DNA of 64,000 nt, from NCBI RefSeq assembly GCF_012273895.1, contig NC_052104.1, positions 1,922,001-1,986,000 on the forward strand, in the 5' to 3' direction. Both the position numbers and the translations under genes were made by a program. Positions 11,401 to 26,400 of the stretch are shown one piece after another. Origin of the DNA: Zerene cesonia. Its lineage: Eukaryota > Arthropoda > Insecta > Lepidoptera > Pieridae. Position 1 is the stretch's first letter, and each line of letters opens with the position of its first letter. The notes beneath the pieces were generated by a model. It worked only from the letters and a program-made list of their open reading frames with translations. It ran no database searches and was not told where the DNA came from.

Positions 11401-14400
11401 TTCATGTGTTATAGTATGGAATTTGCAATTACAATAATAATAAATAAACAAACAATAGTTATTGATTTGCCAAATCAAAATGCAAAAAAAAAGTCCAAGA
11501 AAATAAAAAACCAAGAAAACTTTACGTAAGACTCTTCAGGCACTTGAAGGAGTAACTTCAAAGGCTAAGAGTTATATCTAAACATCTTACTTACATATTT
11601 TAAATCTAGTCGCATTTTAAGAGATATTAAAAATCTCATAAAATACAACATAAAATAAAACACACATATATATTTTTTAACAATTATAAATCAGAGACGA
11701 GAAATTTTTTAAATGACATTTGTAACCTGTAATGTTCCTTTAGAAAAATGTTCTATGATATTGTCTTGTAGATTCAAAATCCTCATCTTGTATAGAAAGT
11801 GGAAGGACGTATCCGGAACATTCTTCAGCTTATTGTTGCTGAGGTCTAGATTCTGCAGCTCGATTAGTGCTTTCAAGGGTTCAAATGGTAATATCTTCAC
11901 TGAGTCGGACAGACCGTTCGCCATTTTGAGTGTTGTCAGACTGTGCAGCTGAAATTTTGATCAATGAAATATAGAGAATATAGAGAAGAGAAATTATTGT
12001 TCAAAGTCTAAGGTGTAAGCTGTGTTTTTATTTAATACTTGAATTAAAATTAATTTTCAATTCTCTCTGATTTTCAAAACTAAAACAAAAATTGATTTTG
12101 GTAGCAAGATTCCCAAAAATAAAAACAATGAAGCTATTGTATTTGTCATCTTGTATTATATTTAAAGGCTCAAACACGATACCGAAATTTTCATAATCTC
12201 TTATTGAAAGCCACAATTTCTAATTGCTATATAACTATCCATTTGCCCGCGACTTAGCACGCGTTAATTCGGATTAGTGTAAGATGTAAATACATATAAA
12301 CCTTCCTCTATCTATTAAAAAAAACCATCAAAATCCGTTGCGTAGTTTTAAAGATTTTAGAATACATAAGGACATAAGGGCAGAGAAATCGACTTTGTTT
12401 TATACTATGTAGTGATTTATTTATTTACTCCATTTCCTAAGCATAATATTCATTACCTCAGCAAAAGCAAACGGGTCGATAAAATCAATCCTATTCTCCG
12501 ATAGATCCAACGTCTTGATCGTTCTAACGTGTTGGAAAGCGCTAGCTTCGATCTTAGTGATTGTGCTCCCGAAGATCTTTAGGTCTTCCAATTCTAGGCC
12601 ATATTCTAGAAAATCCTCTGAGCTGATGCTGCGACGTATCAGTTTGCTCACAGCTAGGTATCGGAGTGATCGCATTCTGGAATACACATGTCAATTTTTA
12701 CTCATAAAGCATGTCTTATATTGTTTAACGAGCTCGAGCTAATTCTCCATCTGATGGTAAGCGATTACATCCTCCCATTAGAAGTAGAGGGTTCATTTTC
12801 ATACGAAATTTGTAAGCGGTATATGGGAGTCGAGCACGCTTCGGCACGAATTGGGCCAGCTCGCACCGGGAAAGTACCACACCCCCCAGAAGACCGGCGT
12901 GAAATAGAAAAGCGGGCAGCGCGTCCGCAGAGGCAGTACCTCTGCGGATGTTCATGAGCGGTGGTAATCGCTTACCATCAGGTGAACCACTAGCTCAGTT
13001 GCCCGCTGTGATGTAAAAAAAATAAGAGTGAAGACAAAAAAAAACTGGAATATACACTGAGTCTCAGGAACTGCTGGTTCGAATTAAGAAAATTATTCTT
13101 TTGATGAATAGTCCATTTATTGATCTTTTTGTTGAAGAGTCCATACGAGCAAAACATTTGTATATCATAATATCCACACCTCTAAGTATGAACCTGGAAC
13201 AGAGAAAATAACAAAATCCAACCTTCGTATGTCCTGCAAGCTCATCTCGATGGGCGAAGACCCGCTGATGTCCAAATAAAAGAGCTTATATTGGAAATTA
13301 TTAACTGAGGTCACTGAGAAGTCCGACGGGTTGCCGGTCGCTAGGAGATTAGAGTCGATCTGGGAACAAAATGTTCAATATATTGTTATGAAGTAGGGTA
13401 AATACAAGATTCTGTTACAATACTCGTTGTACATAAGTAAGACATAATTAAAAATATTCAATTTGTTGATCAAATTACAGGAAAATAAGAGCACAGATAA
13501 ATAGAAGGCTGTATTTCTACTGTGGCGAAGAGGTAATCGAAATTTCCTGGGCAAAGTACGCTGTATAGACCAATAACTATATCACTTAAAATTATCATCA
13601 ACCATGAATTACTTTTGGGTATGGAAAAATCAGTGGTGGCTCAGTGGTCTTAAATCGATAAGACGGGGTTCGAAACCAGGCGAGCATGTAGGAAATGATT
13701 TTTTGATTTGTTGTCGCATGTGTCTAAATGTGTCAAGGAAATCATCGCGAGGAAACCGGCATGTCCCGGAATCTGCCAACACGCACTTGGCCAGCTTGGT
13801 GGATTATGGCCTGAAACCTCATAAGAGGCCTGTGTCCCAGCAGTGGGAAAAATTATAAGGCAGATGATGATGATGTGTTACTTTAAATTTTAGCTCACTT
13901 AACTCACCTTATTCTCTCTCAAGTTGAGGAACCGTAGCGAGTCGAGCTTATTCAGCATGAACTTGGAGATCATGGTGATGTTGTTTTCAGACAAGTCCAG
14001 GTTCTGCAAGCTGTTCTCCAGCCCCGCGAAGGATGCTGGCGAGAGCTCCGAGATGCTGCAGTCTCGGAGCGAGAGGGAGCGGATCTTGGCGTTGCGGAAT
14101 GCGTCTTCCTGATCATCATTGACAATTTGGGAGGTTAAATTTTAATGATAAAATTGTCATTAACGTTGGATGACAAAATATATAACAATTAATAGAAGAT
14201 ATTTTAAAAAGAAAATATTTAGATTAGTATCGGGAACTCTTGATAATATCTAAATTGCAATTTTAAATAAAATCTCGTATTGAAATATCATAAACGTATT
14301 GTGGAATCTAAAAAATTCAAAGAACATATTATATTAATTTGAGAAATAATACTTAACGTATTATGTATTAACATGTAAAAAATGCTATTTCTAATTGTTT

Positions 14401-17400
14401 TTTAGTATTATCCGTTGTTTTACGGTAAAATAATCAAGGAAAACCACCGGATACAAAAGATTAACAGCTTTAACTGACTCACCCTGATTGTATAAATGGG
14501 ATTCCCATCGAGACACGTCGTATTCAACACGTTGAAGTATTTGAAGGAGCCCGGCATGAGGACCTTTATTATGTTATAGTCCAATCTAGGGAAACGGTAA
14601 TGATTTTGGTTCAATAAATACGAGTATATTGTTTTTTAATAAGGTATATCTTAATAGAAATAGTTTGCTCATTATAAAGGAATTGGAGGTGCTAATTTTT
14701 CTATTTAAATCTGTCTATTTTAAAATCTTTAATATATTTTTAGGTAAATACAATAAAAAATAGTTTCACTTCGCTTCGTAAGTATTAGTAATACACACAC
14801 AGACAAAGAAGAACTTGTTTAAAAATCCTTTTAAACATTTCATAATGCAAATTATTGTATTCTCCCCTAAGATACAACTGCAAGCACAGTTAGTTGTATC
14901 TTAATGAAGAAAGAGACACATTAAATGAAGAATCCAAAACAGACATAAAATAGAGATTACTTACTTCAAAGTATCCAATGACAATGTAACGCCATTGAGC
15001 TCGTGAGCGGGCGGCACTTGCTTGATCAGATTCTTGGAGAGGTCCAAATAGCGGAGTTGTCGGAGCGGAGACAGTTCCTCGTACGGGATCAGGGTTAGTT
15101 GGTTGTTACCGAGAAGGAGCTGGGCAAGACAGTAAGTGTTATTTATTCAACTACCTTTAGCAGGAATTACTAAAGAACGATAATTTAAAAATTTCTCATG
15201 CTACAGCAGTAAGTCTGTTTTTAATGTCAGACTAAATTGACTTAATGTCTCTTTGAACGAAACTGAATATGCCTAACTAAATATTAGAGACATCTAATCA
15301 AGATCCATGTGAGCTTAACGTACTAAATGATCGTATTCATAATAAATGAACATTAATGCTTAACCACTAAGAAATGAAGTAGTAGCAAACCGATTTAATT
15401 TAGACTTTAAATATATTCAAACATAGGCGATGTCGAAACTAGAACTACTACAAGTAATAAGTAGAAATATAAGTTTTTGCATCCATGTGCAGATAAATAA
15501 AGGGTTAATTGTATCTAGTTTTAACGGGTATTGAATTAAATAGTTGCAGCTAACATCTTAAATTAGCAATCATACATGGAAATCCTACTAATATTATAAA
15601 CGCAAAAAAGATGCACGGATGTTTATAACCACGAGAGTGACCCCGCGAGTTACAGCTAGTCTTTCAATAAAATATTAAATAATTTTCGATTGCTATTTAT
15701 ACTGGCACATAGCCAAAGCAAGTTGAACCTTTTGGAAATAAATGGACACCAAGCCCTTGAATATTTAAACTAATTATTCTTGATAACTGCCAAGTGGGAA
15801 GACAATTTAATGGTTACATCATCCCATTTTTTGTGTTAAAGTTTCCAATTATCCACATTTGAAGAAAATTATAATAAAAAACACAAAAATAAATAGCTTT
15901 GTATGAACTATACGTAATAAGAAAATAAATAAGAACTTAATTACCTTATTCAGTCTGTTCATGCCATCTCTAAAAACGCCACTATCGATCACGGAGAGAT
16001 GGTTTCCTTGCAAATCCAGGGTATCCAGCATCGGCAGACCAGAAAACGCGTCCAAGGGAAGGCTGGCTATAGAGTTATCAGCCAAGATCAACGTCTGTAA
16101 GGTGTTCTCTAAACCACGCCAGTTGTCCCCAGAGATATCCGTTATTTCATTGCCTGGAATTTAAATATAATGGAAGCTTCTAAACTAGTGAGTGGTATTA
16201 ATGGAAGTTTTAACAAAAGTAGAATTATAAATACTATTGATACATGGTATTTAGTGGGGCAATAACATAAATTAACCCAGGTGTGTATTAAAGATACAAA
16301 TTTTTGAAAATCTAGGTTTTCTTTAAGGATACATCCTACTATCTACAAGAGCTTAGAACAAGGAAGGAGAAAGATATGTTTATGATTGGTTTCCAGTAAA
16401 ACTCTTCAGTTTTAGATTGTATGGAGTAGCTTCTAATGAAAGCTGTACCGCTTTCACTAAAACGTCCAAGCTTAATAATTGAATTGTGCAACTGACGTCG
16501 CACAATGAAGCTAGCTAGATTTAATTGGGTCAACAAAACAAAGCTAATATTAGATTGAATCTTACTTAATTAAGGATAATTTTATGTGTTCATTAGCTAA
16601 TTTAACTTCTAACTGCCAGCTCGTGATTTCAATTATTACTCTCTTGATTTTAGCTATATTAGTGTTGAATTTTTTTTTATTTTTCTCAGGTTGCCAAAAT
16701 CTCGATCAAGCTTATCAACTAATTTGGCGAGAAGACCACGTAGTCAGATTTGTTGACAAGTTGTTGAAAAATTATTGTTTTAAAAATGAATAAACCAACT
16801 GAAACCAATGAATGGACCAACGGTTTTCCGTTGAAAATGTTAACAGATATGACTGAGATAATATAGAGTTTATTTTCTTATACCACTCCGTGTTAAACTA
16901 TTGACTTTTACACGAAAACTATGTTAGTTGCATAATTATATCTCAATAAACTGTTCCGTTAAATGTATGGTATTGCATATGAATTTTTATAGAAATAATT
17001 TTACTTCGAATAACACGCAGGTTTAAATCTAATAATCGGGTGTAGTAATGTAAATAAGTTTTACATATAATTGTAATATTTCTATTACATTACCCCGTTA
17101 TTGTATAAAGGGGTAATGCATTTATTTATTCTACATAAAAACATTTGGCAATACCACTGCAATGCTCCGCTAATCTCGGTTTCCGTTCGTCTCGCTATCA
17201 CGTCCCGAAAATCGTGTTTCGATGATATTTCGGATGCAAAATTGGATTCAGGAGATGGAATAAGTTGGATCAGATCGTGGAAATTGTTGTTTCTTTAGAT
17301 GCCAACTTTGTGATTGAGATTTTAATATGCAAAACGAATATTGGGCGTATTGTACGCCTCATTTGCAGATGTTATGTAGAACTATATATAGAATATATAA

Positions 17401-20400
17401 ACTTCACTTAAATTTGCAGTGCAAGTGCGAAAGCATTATAGTTTAAAATTCGTCTATCCCTGCATGTAACCTCTTTACCATAATAATGCTTGTTTCTAGT
17501 GGGTTCGACACAGTACAATGGTGCCAAGGATCGCCTAAGCGACCTCTCCATTTTGTATCACTCAGTCTTTAAGTGCCGAGTTAATGAGGCTTGCGTCGTA
17601 AAACATAAATATGATTGGGCTAGGATTTTTTTATTTATTACCTAAAACTGTGACTAAAAATAATTGATGTACATTTTTTACTTTGATGTACACTGTTTAG
17701 TTTGCTTTTTACTAGGGTTGTTCAGCTAATGTTTGATGTCTTTTGTTCTAATTTAATATAAAATTAACGAGGCACGATAAAACAGTTATTTTGTAGGCAT
17801 TATTTATTATTTCTGTCTCAAAAAGTTCCTAATACCTTTGAAACAAGATTTATGGTAATCGTACAGTCATAAAAATATTACTCCTGTCAAAAGTTCAAGA
17901 GCAAATATCACGTAAACCATAATAAACATACCTTAAATTAAAGTAAATTATCTTCGTTTTATCTGATCACTGAAAGACATAGTTCATATAGCTATAAATA
18001 TCACACCCGAGACCACAGACTACTAACCTGACAAGTCCAGCAAGCGAAGTTTCTGCAGATACCTCAGCGCGCGACTCGGCACCGTCGCCAGTCTGTCTTG
18101 CCTCAGCTCCAACTCCCATAGCGTGTTGTCGAGTCCATAGAAAGCCTCCTCGTGTATACTCTCTAATGGATTCTCATTAATCGCAAGTCTGTATAGCCCT
18201 GGAATGGTTTGTATTCGCTTTGATGTAAGTACAGTTGATTAATCGAAAAGTTATGGCTATTGAATCTATGTAATATAAGAATATATTTATTGGATATGAT
18301 GATTTAAGTCTTTACTGAAATACGATTAATATTTTATTATATAGATAACTAAAATCTTCGTAGAATAATATAAAAAAAACGATAAAATAGTACTCAGTAA
18401 ACAAAATAATATGAACGAATACCGAATTCAATTACTGACGCACATAATTTTTGAATGAAAATTAATATTTAAGCAGCTTATCATTTAACAAAGTTAAATT
18501 ATAGGTACAATGAACAAAAATAAAAACAAAATACTTAAAAGGGAATAATATAAACGCCAATTTACAAAACAACCACAAACTGTTGTACAGGACCGAGGTA
18601 ATTTGCAAGAGAAAACACCATTTAAACCACATATATTTACACACTTTAATATGTGACTTAAAAATATTTGTACGTTCATAGCTACATACTTAATAAAACA
18701 ATCGCGCAGTATTGATTTGTACCATAATATATTGCCCTACTTATCGTATCGCAGAATACACAATGTTCACAATAATTGAATTATAAACCTTTCTCTCGTG
18801 CACCGCTAAAATAAACGAAATGCTACAGAGAAATAAGACTTATTGAAGAGTTATCAGAGAATAAATTACGTATGTGCTGTTGAATAAATCATTTGCATAG
18901 CAGGGTTGCGTTTGTATGTAAGCTGTGTCAATCGAAATTCACAATTTCCTGTCACATCGGGGACACAATTACGATGTATTGTTGTTGAAGCTAATGGGTA
19001 ACGATTGTCAATTTCTATTTGCTGACACGTTTTCTTGTTTGCATCCTGTACGAAATTTAATTTCTTTTTTGTAATCAAATTACATTATCTAAATGAGATT
19101 GTAAAAGTTTAATTTATTAGGAAGTAATTATTTTTAAGCTCTTTTCGTATGTAATAATTTATGTATGTTAAAAATTAGTGCATTTTAACATGCATAAGTT
19201 ATAAGAAAATACATTTAAGTATTATGTATATTTTAATACGAAAATAGTATAGATATTTTCCTATTATCATATCAAGCAAGCAAAGCATGTATTTTAACAT
19301 CATGCTACTTTGAGGTAATACTGAAATAAGCATAGGAGAACGTCTTATTCCCATAAACATATTATATAGAGGTAAATAATAACAATTGTGTTTCATAAAT
19401 CTCAAACTAACTTCAAATGTCCGAACTAAACCTAATTAACAGGGAACTTCATGGGGGTCAACACCTTTCAAACAAAAATAGAATCATAAAAATCAGTACA
19501 TAGTATATGTGGTAGTCGAGCACGCTTCGGCACGAATTGGGCCAGCTCGCACCGGGGAAGTACCACACCCCCACAGAAGACCGGCGTGAAATAGCATTCT
19601 GCTGTGTTTCGTTCGGTGAGTGGGGGAGCCGGAGGCCCATATCCCTTTCCTTACCCTTCCCAGTCCTTTCCTTTATTCCTATCGCCAATCCTTCCTTAAC
19701 CCATTCCCAAAAAGTCGGCAATCCATTTGTAGAGGCGTAAGGTCTGCAAAGGACCTTATGCCTCTACGAATGTTCATGGGCGGTGGTAGCGCTTACAATC
19801 AGGCGTCCCACCAGCTCCATTGCCGACTGTAACATAAAAAAAAAAAAAAAAAAAAAAAGTTCAACCAGCCGTCGGTACTGAGGTAACATACCCAAAAAAT
19901 ACAGTTAATTGATTGATAACTTTTTTTATCGGTTATATGTAGGATTTTATTTAATAACACTGTTATGCCACAAAGTAAAAACTCATTAAAAAGGGTATAT
20001 GTTAATTCTCATTAAGTCACAACCTACCTGTAGCTTGAAAGAACTGTGGTTCCAGCTCCCTAATCCTATTCCCCGTGAGCTGAAGCGTGAACACCTTCGA
20101 GCTATTGACTGCGGCGGGCACCCGAAGGATCGGCACGTGGTTGCACGTCACGATGCCCAGGTCACCGGCTGGCTTGGAGCATGTGCAAAGTGCTTGGAAC
20201 AAGCATGCTGGATGACCCGTGTCGACGTGTAGCTGCAACATTATTGTCTCCTTTGTAGGAACTTGTTCCTACTACTTTGCTGTGGCGACACAACTTCTGA
20301 ATCGCAGGACGTTTAATGGATATGTATAAGCGACAACTTCTGTTGTATTTTTATAGAAGATCCATATAACACCTATCAAATTGCAGACCTGAGTAGACTG

Positions 20401-23400
20401 CTTAAGAGTCCTCCGTATTTATCGTGGAATCGTTCAGTATAGAATTTTAACAAATTGAATTTAATTATAAAATAAATTTAATAAACCAAGTTTATATTAC
20501 AAAGTTCGTTCCGCTATTGTTAGCGTCAAACAATAAATTAATTATGTTCGGGAAATCCAAGAATAAAACGAACGGGATATTTTCAGTTTTAACATTCAAT
20601 TCCCTTTGTTTGTCGTAACTTAACAAACTGTAAAACGAATTCGTTTTGCATCACAGGCTTCCGGAAAAGCTACCAACAAATTCTACGAAAAATCTATACA
20701 AAAGCTTTACTTACGAGATGAAGTTAATTTCCAAGAATTTTGACGTGACCAAAGAAAACGGTACTGTATATATTTAATCTGTTTAATTACTTAAAATATT
20801 ACCACTGAGTCTCTTGCAATTTAGCAGAATTTTTATTTTACACTACCCTGGGCGTCTCTGAGCGATAAAATACCCAACAATATGCTTGAAACCACACTAT
20901 AATGCGGAGAAAGGGTCATCCGTGGACATTATAAATGTAGGAAGGATAGCGGTATTTTCATTACGCGAAATGTCCATTGAGAATAAGGATACCGTGAAAT
21001 TATACTTTACATCATAATATGGGATGATTTATGGAAAGCGGTGAGTCGGTTAATACACATCAGCTGGGCTTCGTAGCATCGGCTTATGGGAGGTGTTTAA
21101 TAACATTGGTTGTTTAATTAAATAGTTATTTATAATACTTCGATGGACACAATTATCAAATTATTTGGTTAAGATAACGAAGAATGTTTTAACGATTGTG
21201 GATGAAATTTGGAACAGACATATTCTGAAGTGCGATATGTTTCTTACTATAGGAATCTTTGAAACCAGCATAGAGATTGCGGAAAAGCTAATTATTGTGT
21301 CTGCACGACTAAACTCCCAGATAGATACAGACAAAGAATACTTGCTTGCGATCGTCCACGATGTATTGATTAATGAAAACATTTAGCTACTTACTTCCAA
21401 AGCTCCCGAGAGCGATGCCCATATCATTAACATAATCGCTACCACCAGCATGGTGTAACCCAATTTGATAAAAGTCATTAAGCCCTGAAACAAAGAAAAA
21501 CATTTTAAAATTTGTGCCTCAATAGAATATCATTAACGCTAAGTAAAGGTTGGCGAATAAAGGTTTAGAGGCGCGTTGGTTGGACAATAATCTAATTTAA
21601 CTTTTTAATCTTTGTTTGAAAGTTTGTTTCTTGATTTGTTTGTGATTCTAACATGTAATTTGATTGCATATTTATGTGGACATAGATTATCTTGATTATC
21701 GTCTACTAGAGAATTATTTGATATTAATAAAGGTTTATCAAAAAACCAGACAATATATATTGTAACTCCATGAATTGTTCTTCCAAGCCATCGAGACCTA
21801 AACTTAAAATCACAGTAGTTACATTGTTTATACATATTTGATAATAATATTTTCTCACTCTTCTCTCGTGTATGTTTTTCATATTCTTTGCGATATGTTA
21901 ATTATAATATGACCCATTTAGAATGCATGAACAAATTGAATAAGATTCAGATAAACTTTCAGTAAAGGCTTTACGATTCACTTATATAAAAAATTAGACA
22001 ATAAGTATATACATAATAATAAGCACCTTGACATAAAATCACTGCGTAAAATAATACCTGGTGATATTTTAAAGTCAATTTAAACGTCTATAATTAGGAG
22101 AGTCAAAACCATATCATTCACAGACAGTTTCATCGTGTAAGTAATTGTGTTCTGGTATTTAATTCTTTATTTTTATGTTACTTAATTGATGGTTATAACA
22201 ATCAAATTGTACTAAACCTCTCAGTGGATGAAATACGACGTTTTAATTCTAACGACTGTCATGTATGCAACACAACTTTTATAGGTGATGTTATGAAAAG
22301 CGTGTTAATAACGATATATCACCATAACTTGAACAAGGAAGTTGTTTGTGTGTTATCCAATAAACAAGAGTATTCTTTCTATTATTTAAAATTTTCTTTC
22401 TTTAAATTTTTTATGTATTCCTTAAAAATATTAAATCTTGTTTTAATTGTTATAAGCATTGAAATGCTATATGTTAATTATAAACAGAATGTTTAGAACT
22501 TCTCGACAGCTGAACAATAACAAAAAACACAGTTTATGTTGGACCTACTCTAGCGGTGGCTTATATTAAATAACTACAGCTAGCTATTATGCAAGGATAC
22601 AAATGACGGTTGCATTTATCTTGCCATCCATTGTAGTATATTAACTATTTACGTGAACATACATTATTTCCTACGGCACGAGCACACGGGCGAGGCGATT
22701 ACGTGCTTTGAATCAATGTTCTCAACAATATATAAAAGACTCTATGTTCTAAAAGATAAAGTAGAAAATCAAAGCAGTCGTTTTTAGTTTCCATTGTGCT
22801 AGTAAACGTGTATTGTTGACTGCGGTACAATAAATTCTACATTTCCCAATGGGATGACGCGAAAATACATTTTAGAGTAAATTTGTCACTTTATTGAGAG
22901 TAAACCTCACTAGGGTCAAATGACGTCATATATTCTATCATAAAGTTTTGTGCTTGAAATAAAATTGGATTTATTATTCTTTACGAATAATATAAAACTA
23001 AACATTCAATAGCGTCAGCACTTTTAGTACAGGCTCATAATTGTATATTTTCTATTTTCAATAATTTTATCATATATTATTATATTTTATTATTATTCTC
23101 AAAAATTGTGCTTACAATTAATTCATTGATAAATAATATAACTCCTATTGCTACCGGAAAGACAAAAAGAACAGTTCTAAAGCAAACAATGAAAGACCAA
23201 CTGATAAACAAACAAGCTGGTAACATAATAATGCCCTAAGAAAGAAAAGAAGTATCATAATATAAATCAGTACGATTATTCATAATTCCAAAATGTATTT
23301 CAACACATTTAAATATAATTAAAATTGTGCTTAAATTCCATTTTAATTAACGCTCAGGATATAATATATGTAGATAATGACTGATTGAATAACGCTGATT

Positions 23401-26400
23401 CCCAGTCGCTTCTATCGAGCCAGTCAAAGCTGTTTCAATTGAAAAAAATACGAGATCCTTTTTATATTGATTAGGAAAATGGGCTTTAAGGGGAAAGACC
23501 AAAGGAAAAAGTTTGCTAATTAAAACATTAGCATTTTCTTCAACCGTGAAATGAATCCCGCAGTTATAAAGTCAATATTCGATAGGCATCTAAAGGAAAA
23601 TCTTTTAAGTTCTTTCATGATGAGTTTGTATTTGATTTTGCCATGATTTTGTTCGAAGAAGCTGCTTTTATTACTTTCTTAGAAAAGATTTTAAATCGCC
23701 AGCTTTTGGGGAATCTAGAAAATAAAATAATTGGACATCAAATTTATTATATATAACTGATTTTCGATTACCTTTTTAACTTTTACCTTTCCTGTGTACC
23801 ATCCTGATTTTGTTTGTCTTTTATACTAACTCAAACTCCAAATCACTGCTAATATTATAAATGGGAATGTTACTGTGTCTACCACTCAACCGATTGATGG
23901 AATTTAGTACAGAGATAGTTTGGTGTTCTATCTGGGATAGAAAGGACAAAGGATAGTTAAAATCTCGGAAATCAAACAGGGACGGGAACTGTGGGGAAAA
24001 CAACCAAAAAAAAATCGTTTCTTTTGTCTACGCAGGCAAAGCCGCTGATTGAAGGCCATAAAGAAAATAAATAAGTGGGGACATCTATTGGTAAATAAAA
24101 GAGAGATTAATTCAGTGCACAGCGTTATTTTTAGTCATTTTCTGAAGAGTCTGCTAAATATTTCTCCAGCGAGCTTAAATAAATGATGGATTTTAATATT
24201 ACAATATCTTAAGCAGATAAAGCTTTGCGTTTTAATTATTTAAACATCAAATTTATCACCTTTACAAGTATAACTTTTCTGAATCTGTTTATGTTACGTT
24301 TAAAATGATAAATACAAAAATTGCGCCATCGTAAACCATAAATTTAAACTTCGCGGCAAATCCTCGGAATTACAAATTAAAAATTCACAATAAAGGTTAT
24401 CCACAGATATTAGCAAAATAAAATGTAAGCCTAACTGGAGTTTCCGGTTCGTATAATGTAAACGAAGTAATTTTCCCAGAAATTTTCTCAATAAAAAAGT
24501 CTTAGTTTGTTCCCCTCGCCAACGTTACGCTAATTCCCGCCCTTTTTATTCAAGAACAGTATAAAATTAAATTAAGAACGTTGTAAGAAAGGAGGTTCTT
24601 TTGTACATCTTTTGAAGTACTAAAGAAAGTTAATTTGAGACCTAAGTCGTTTTTCTCTCATAAAATTCGTCTGAAACTTCATCAACAAGTACCTTTTGTA
24701 GTGGCGCTGCTTTTTAGCACAATTAATAAATGAATGGTAAAAAACAGCAATTTATCATCAAATTATGGGTTTACTGCGTTTCAGTTTAATGGTTTATTGG
24801 GCATCAAATCTTAAAGAAACAGTAGTCAATTAGGGTAATTATCGGGGGTAATTGGAAACAATTCGCAATAAACTGTTAACCACGTTAAAAATCTTAACTT
24901 TTTCTAAAGACTGTTTTTTTTTAATATCTATGAAAATATTAGATTAAAGATTTTTTTTTTATCTTTTGCAACTGCAAAAAGAACTTGTTTTTCTAATTAA
25001 CCCTGTTCACAATTATCATGAATAAATATCGTTTATTTTGTTAAATAAGGAGACAGTTCGTATATTATTTATTGGCTACAAAAACGATGGTTCAGACCGC
25101 CCATTTGCTCCTGTAACAGCCCGGGTACCTAACCAACTGGGTTAGCGCCGGCTATTAATTGGCATTAGGACAGCAATATCCAGAAAACTCTTTGCTGCGA
25201 AACTGAGTTGGAACTATTTCTATACTGTTTATGTTTCACCGAGGCCTATCCGTTAAATTTTATTAGGCTCATTTCGAAGGTCCTAATTGCGTTAGGTTCG
25301 AAACGCTAATAATGTTGGAAGAAGTTTGCTAGAAAGTAATTTAGGTAGAAACTTTCGTTATTATTTATTGTGTGATTGTTGAATAGACGTTGTATAAATA
25401 CCTTTAAAGTGTTGTTAATTAAGCTTGAATACATATATATATATTAGTTACAAGATATAATAAAAATAATAATATAGTTTATAATATTCGTGTTATGTAT
25501 ATTTATTCAGTTAACTTTTGAGATTAGGTACTACGAATGGAAATGTCATAAAGGGACGCTTTTTGGTTTTCCATTAAAAGAAATTTCAATATGATGTAAT
25601 GGAAACTACATCATTTTTTATGATACAAAATATTATTAAAAAGAAAACAGAAGGGTCATCTGACCCATGTCCTTAATACCCATTTCTCGATAATCCCGCC
25701 CATACTCCGTCCATCGAAAATCCGAACATATATGTCGTCAAAGTTTATAGGTTCTAATTCACTTACTATCTTTTTTCATGGAATACAGTAATACCTCTAT
25801 TAAAGACAAAAGTATTCTTAAGAATCGAACATGAATTTAAATGCAGCAAAAAGATTGAGCAAAGTTCTAAGAAATCTATGATAAACGTTGTTATAAACTG
25901 TAATTTAGTTACGGCAACTATAAATTATTATTTAAGACTTTATTTATGAGAAAAATATACAGAATTGTTAGGTATTAATATTACACTGACCTATTTTAAT
26001 TTCGATTTGTGGGAATTAATCATACATAGAATAAGCAAATAGTAGTAGAATAACTGTGTACACCCACATACACGTATGCATAAAGGCTTTTCAATGTACT
26101 TGTGAATGTAGGTGTGTGAGGTTTAATATTTAACAGAGCAACAGTCAAAGCGAATTCACGTAGGATTCAATGCGTTACGATCAAATTACGATCAATATTG
26201 CTAGCTCAGAATAGCACGTCGATCACAAACTAGGTTGTATGTTACTATGGTATATATAGTATCGATTTTATTATGTAACAATGTTTAACATAGTAAATAT
26301 AGATTAATTTAGGCGCTCTAAAGCTAATCTTAAATAAAACTTTCAATTACGAGTTGGACTCGCGACACTAAGAGTCCCGAAAAAATAAGCTAAAGAGCAA

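Noticed and set aside
12688..12957. Open frames of 76-89 codons on both strands
   Set aside because: They lie over the non-LTR/SINE tail fragment in a chp intron.
21161..21386. Opposing 73-codon frames just downstream of exon 2
   Set aside because: On the minus strand intron retention stops after three codons (GTA AGT AGC TAA), and the plus frame has no splice or family support.
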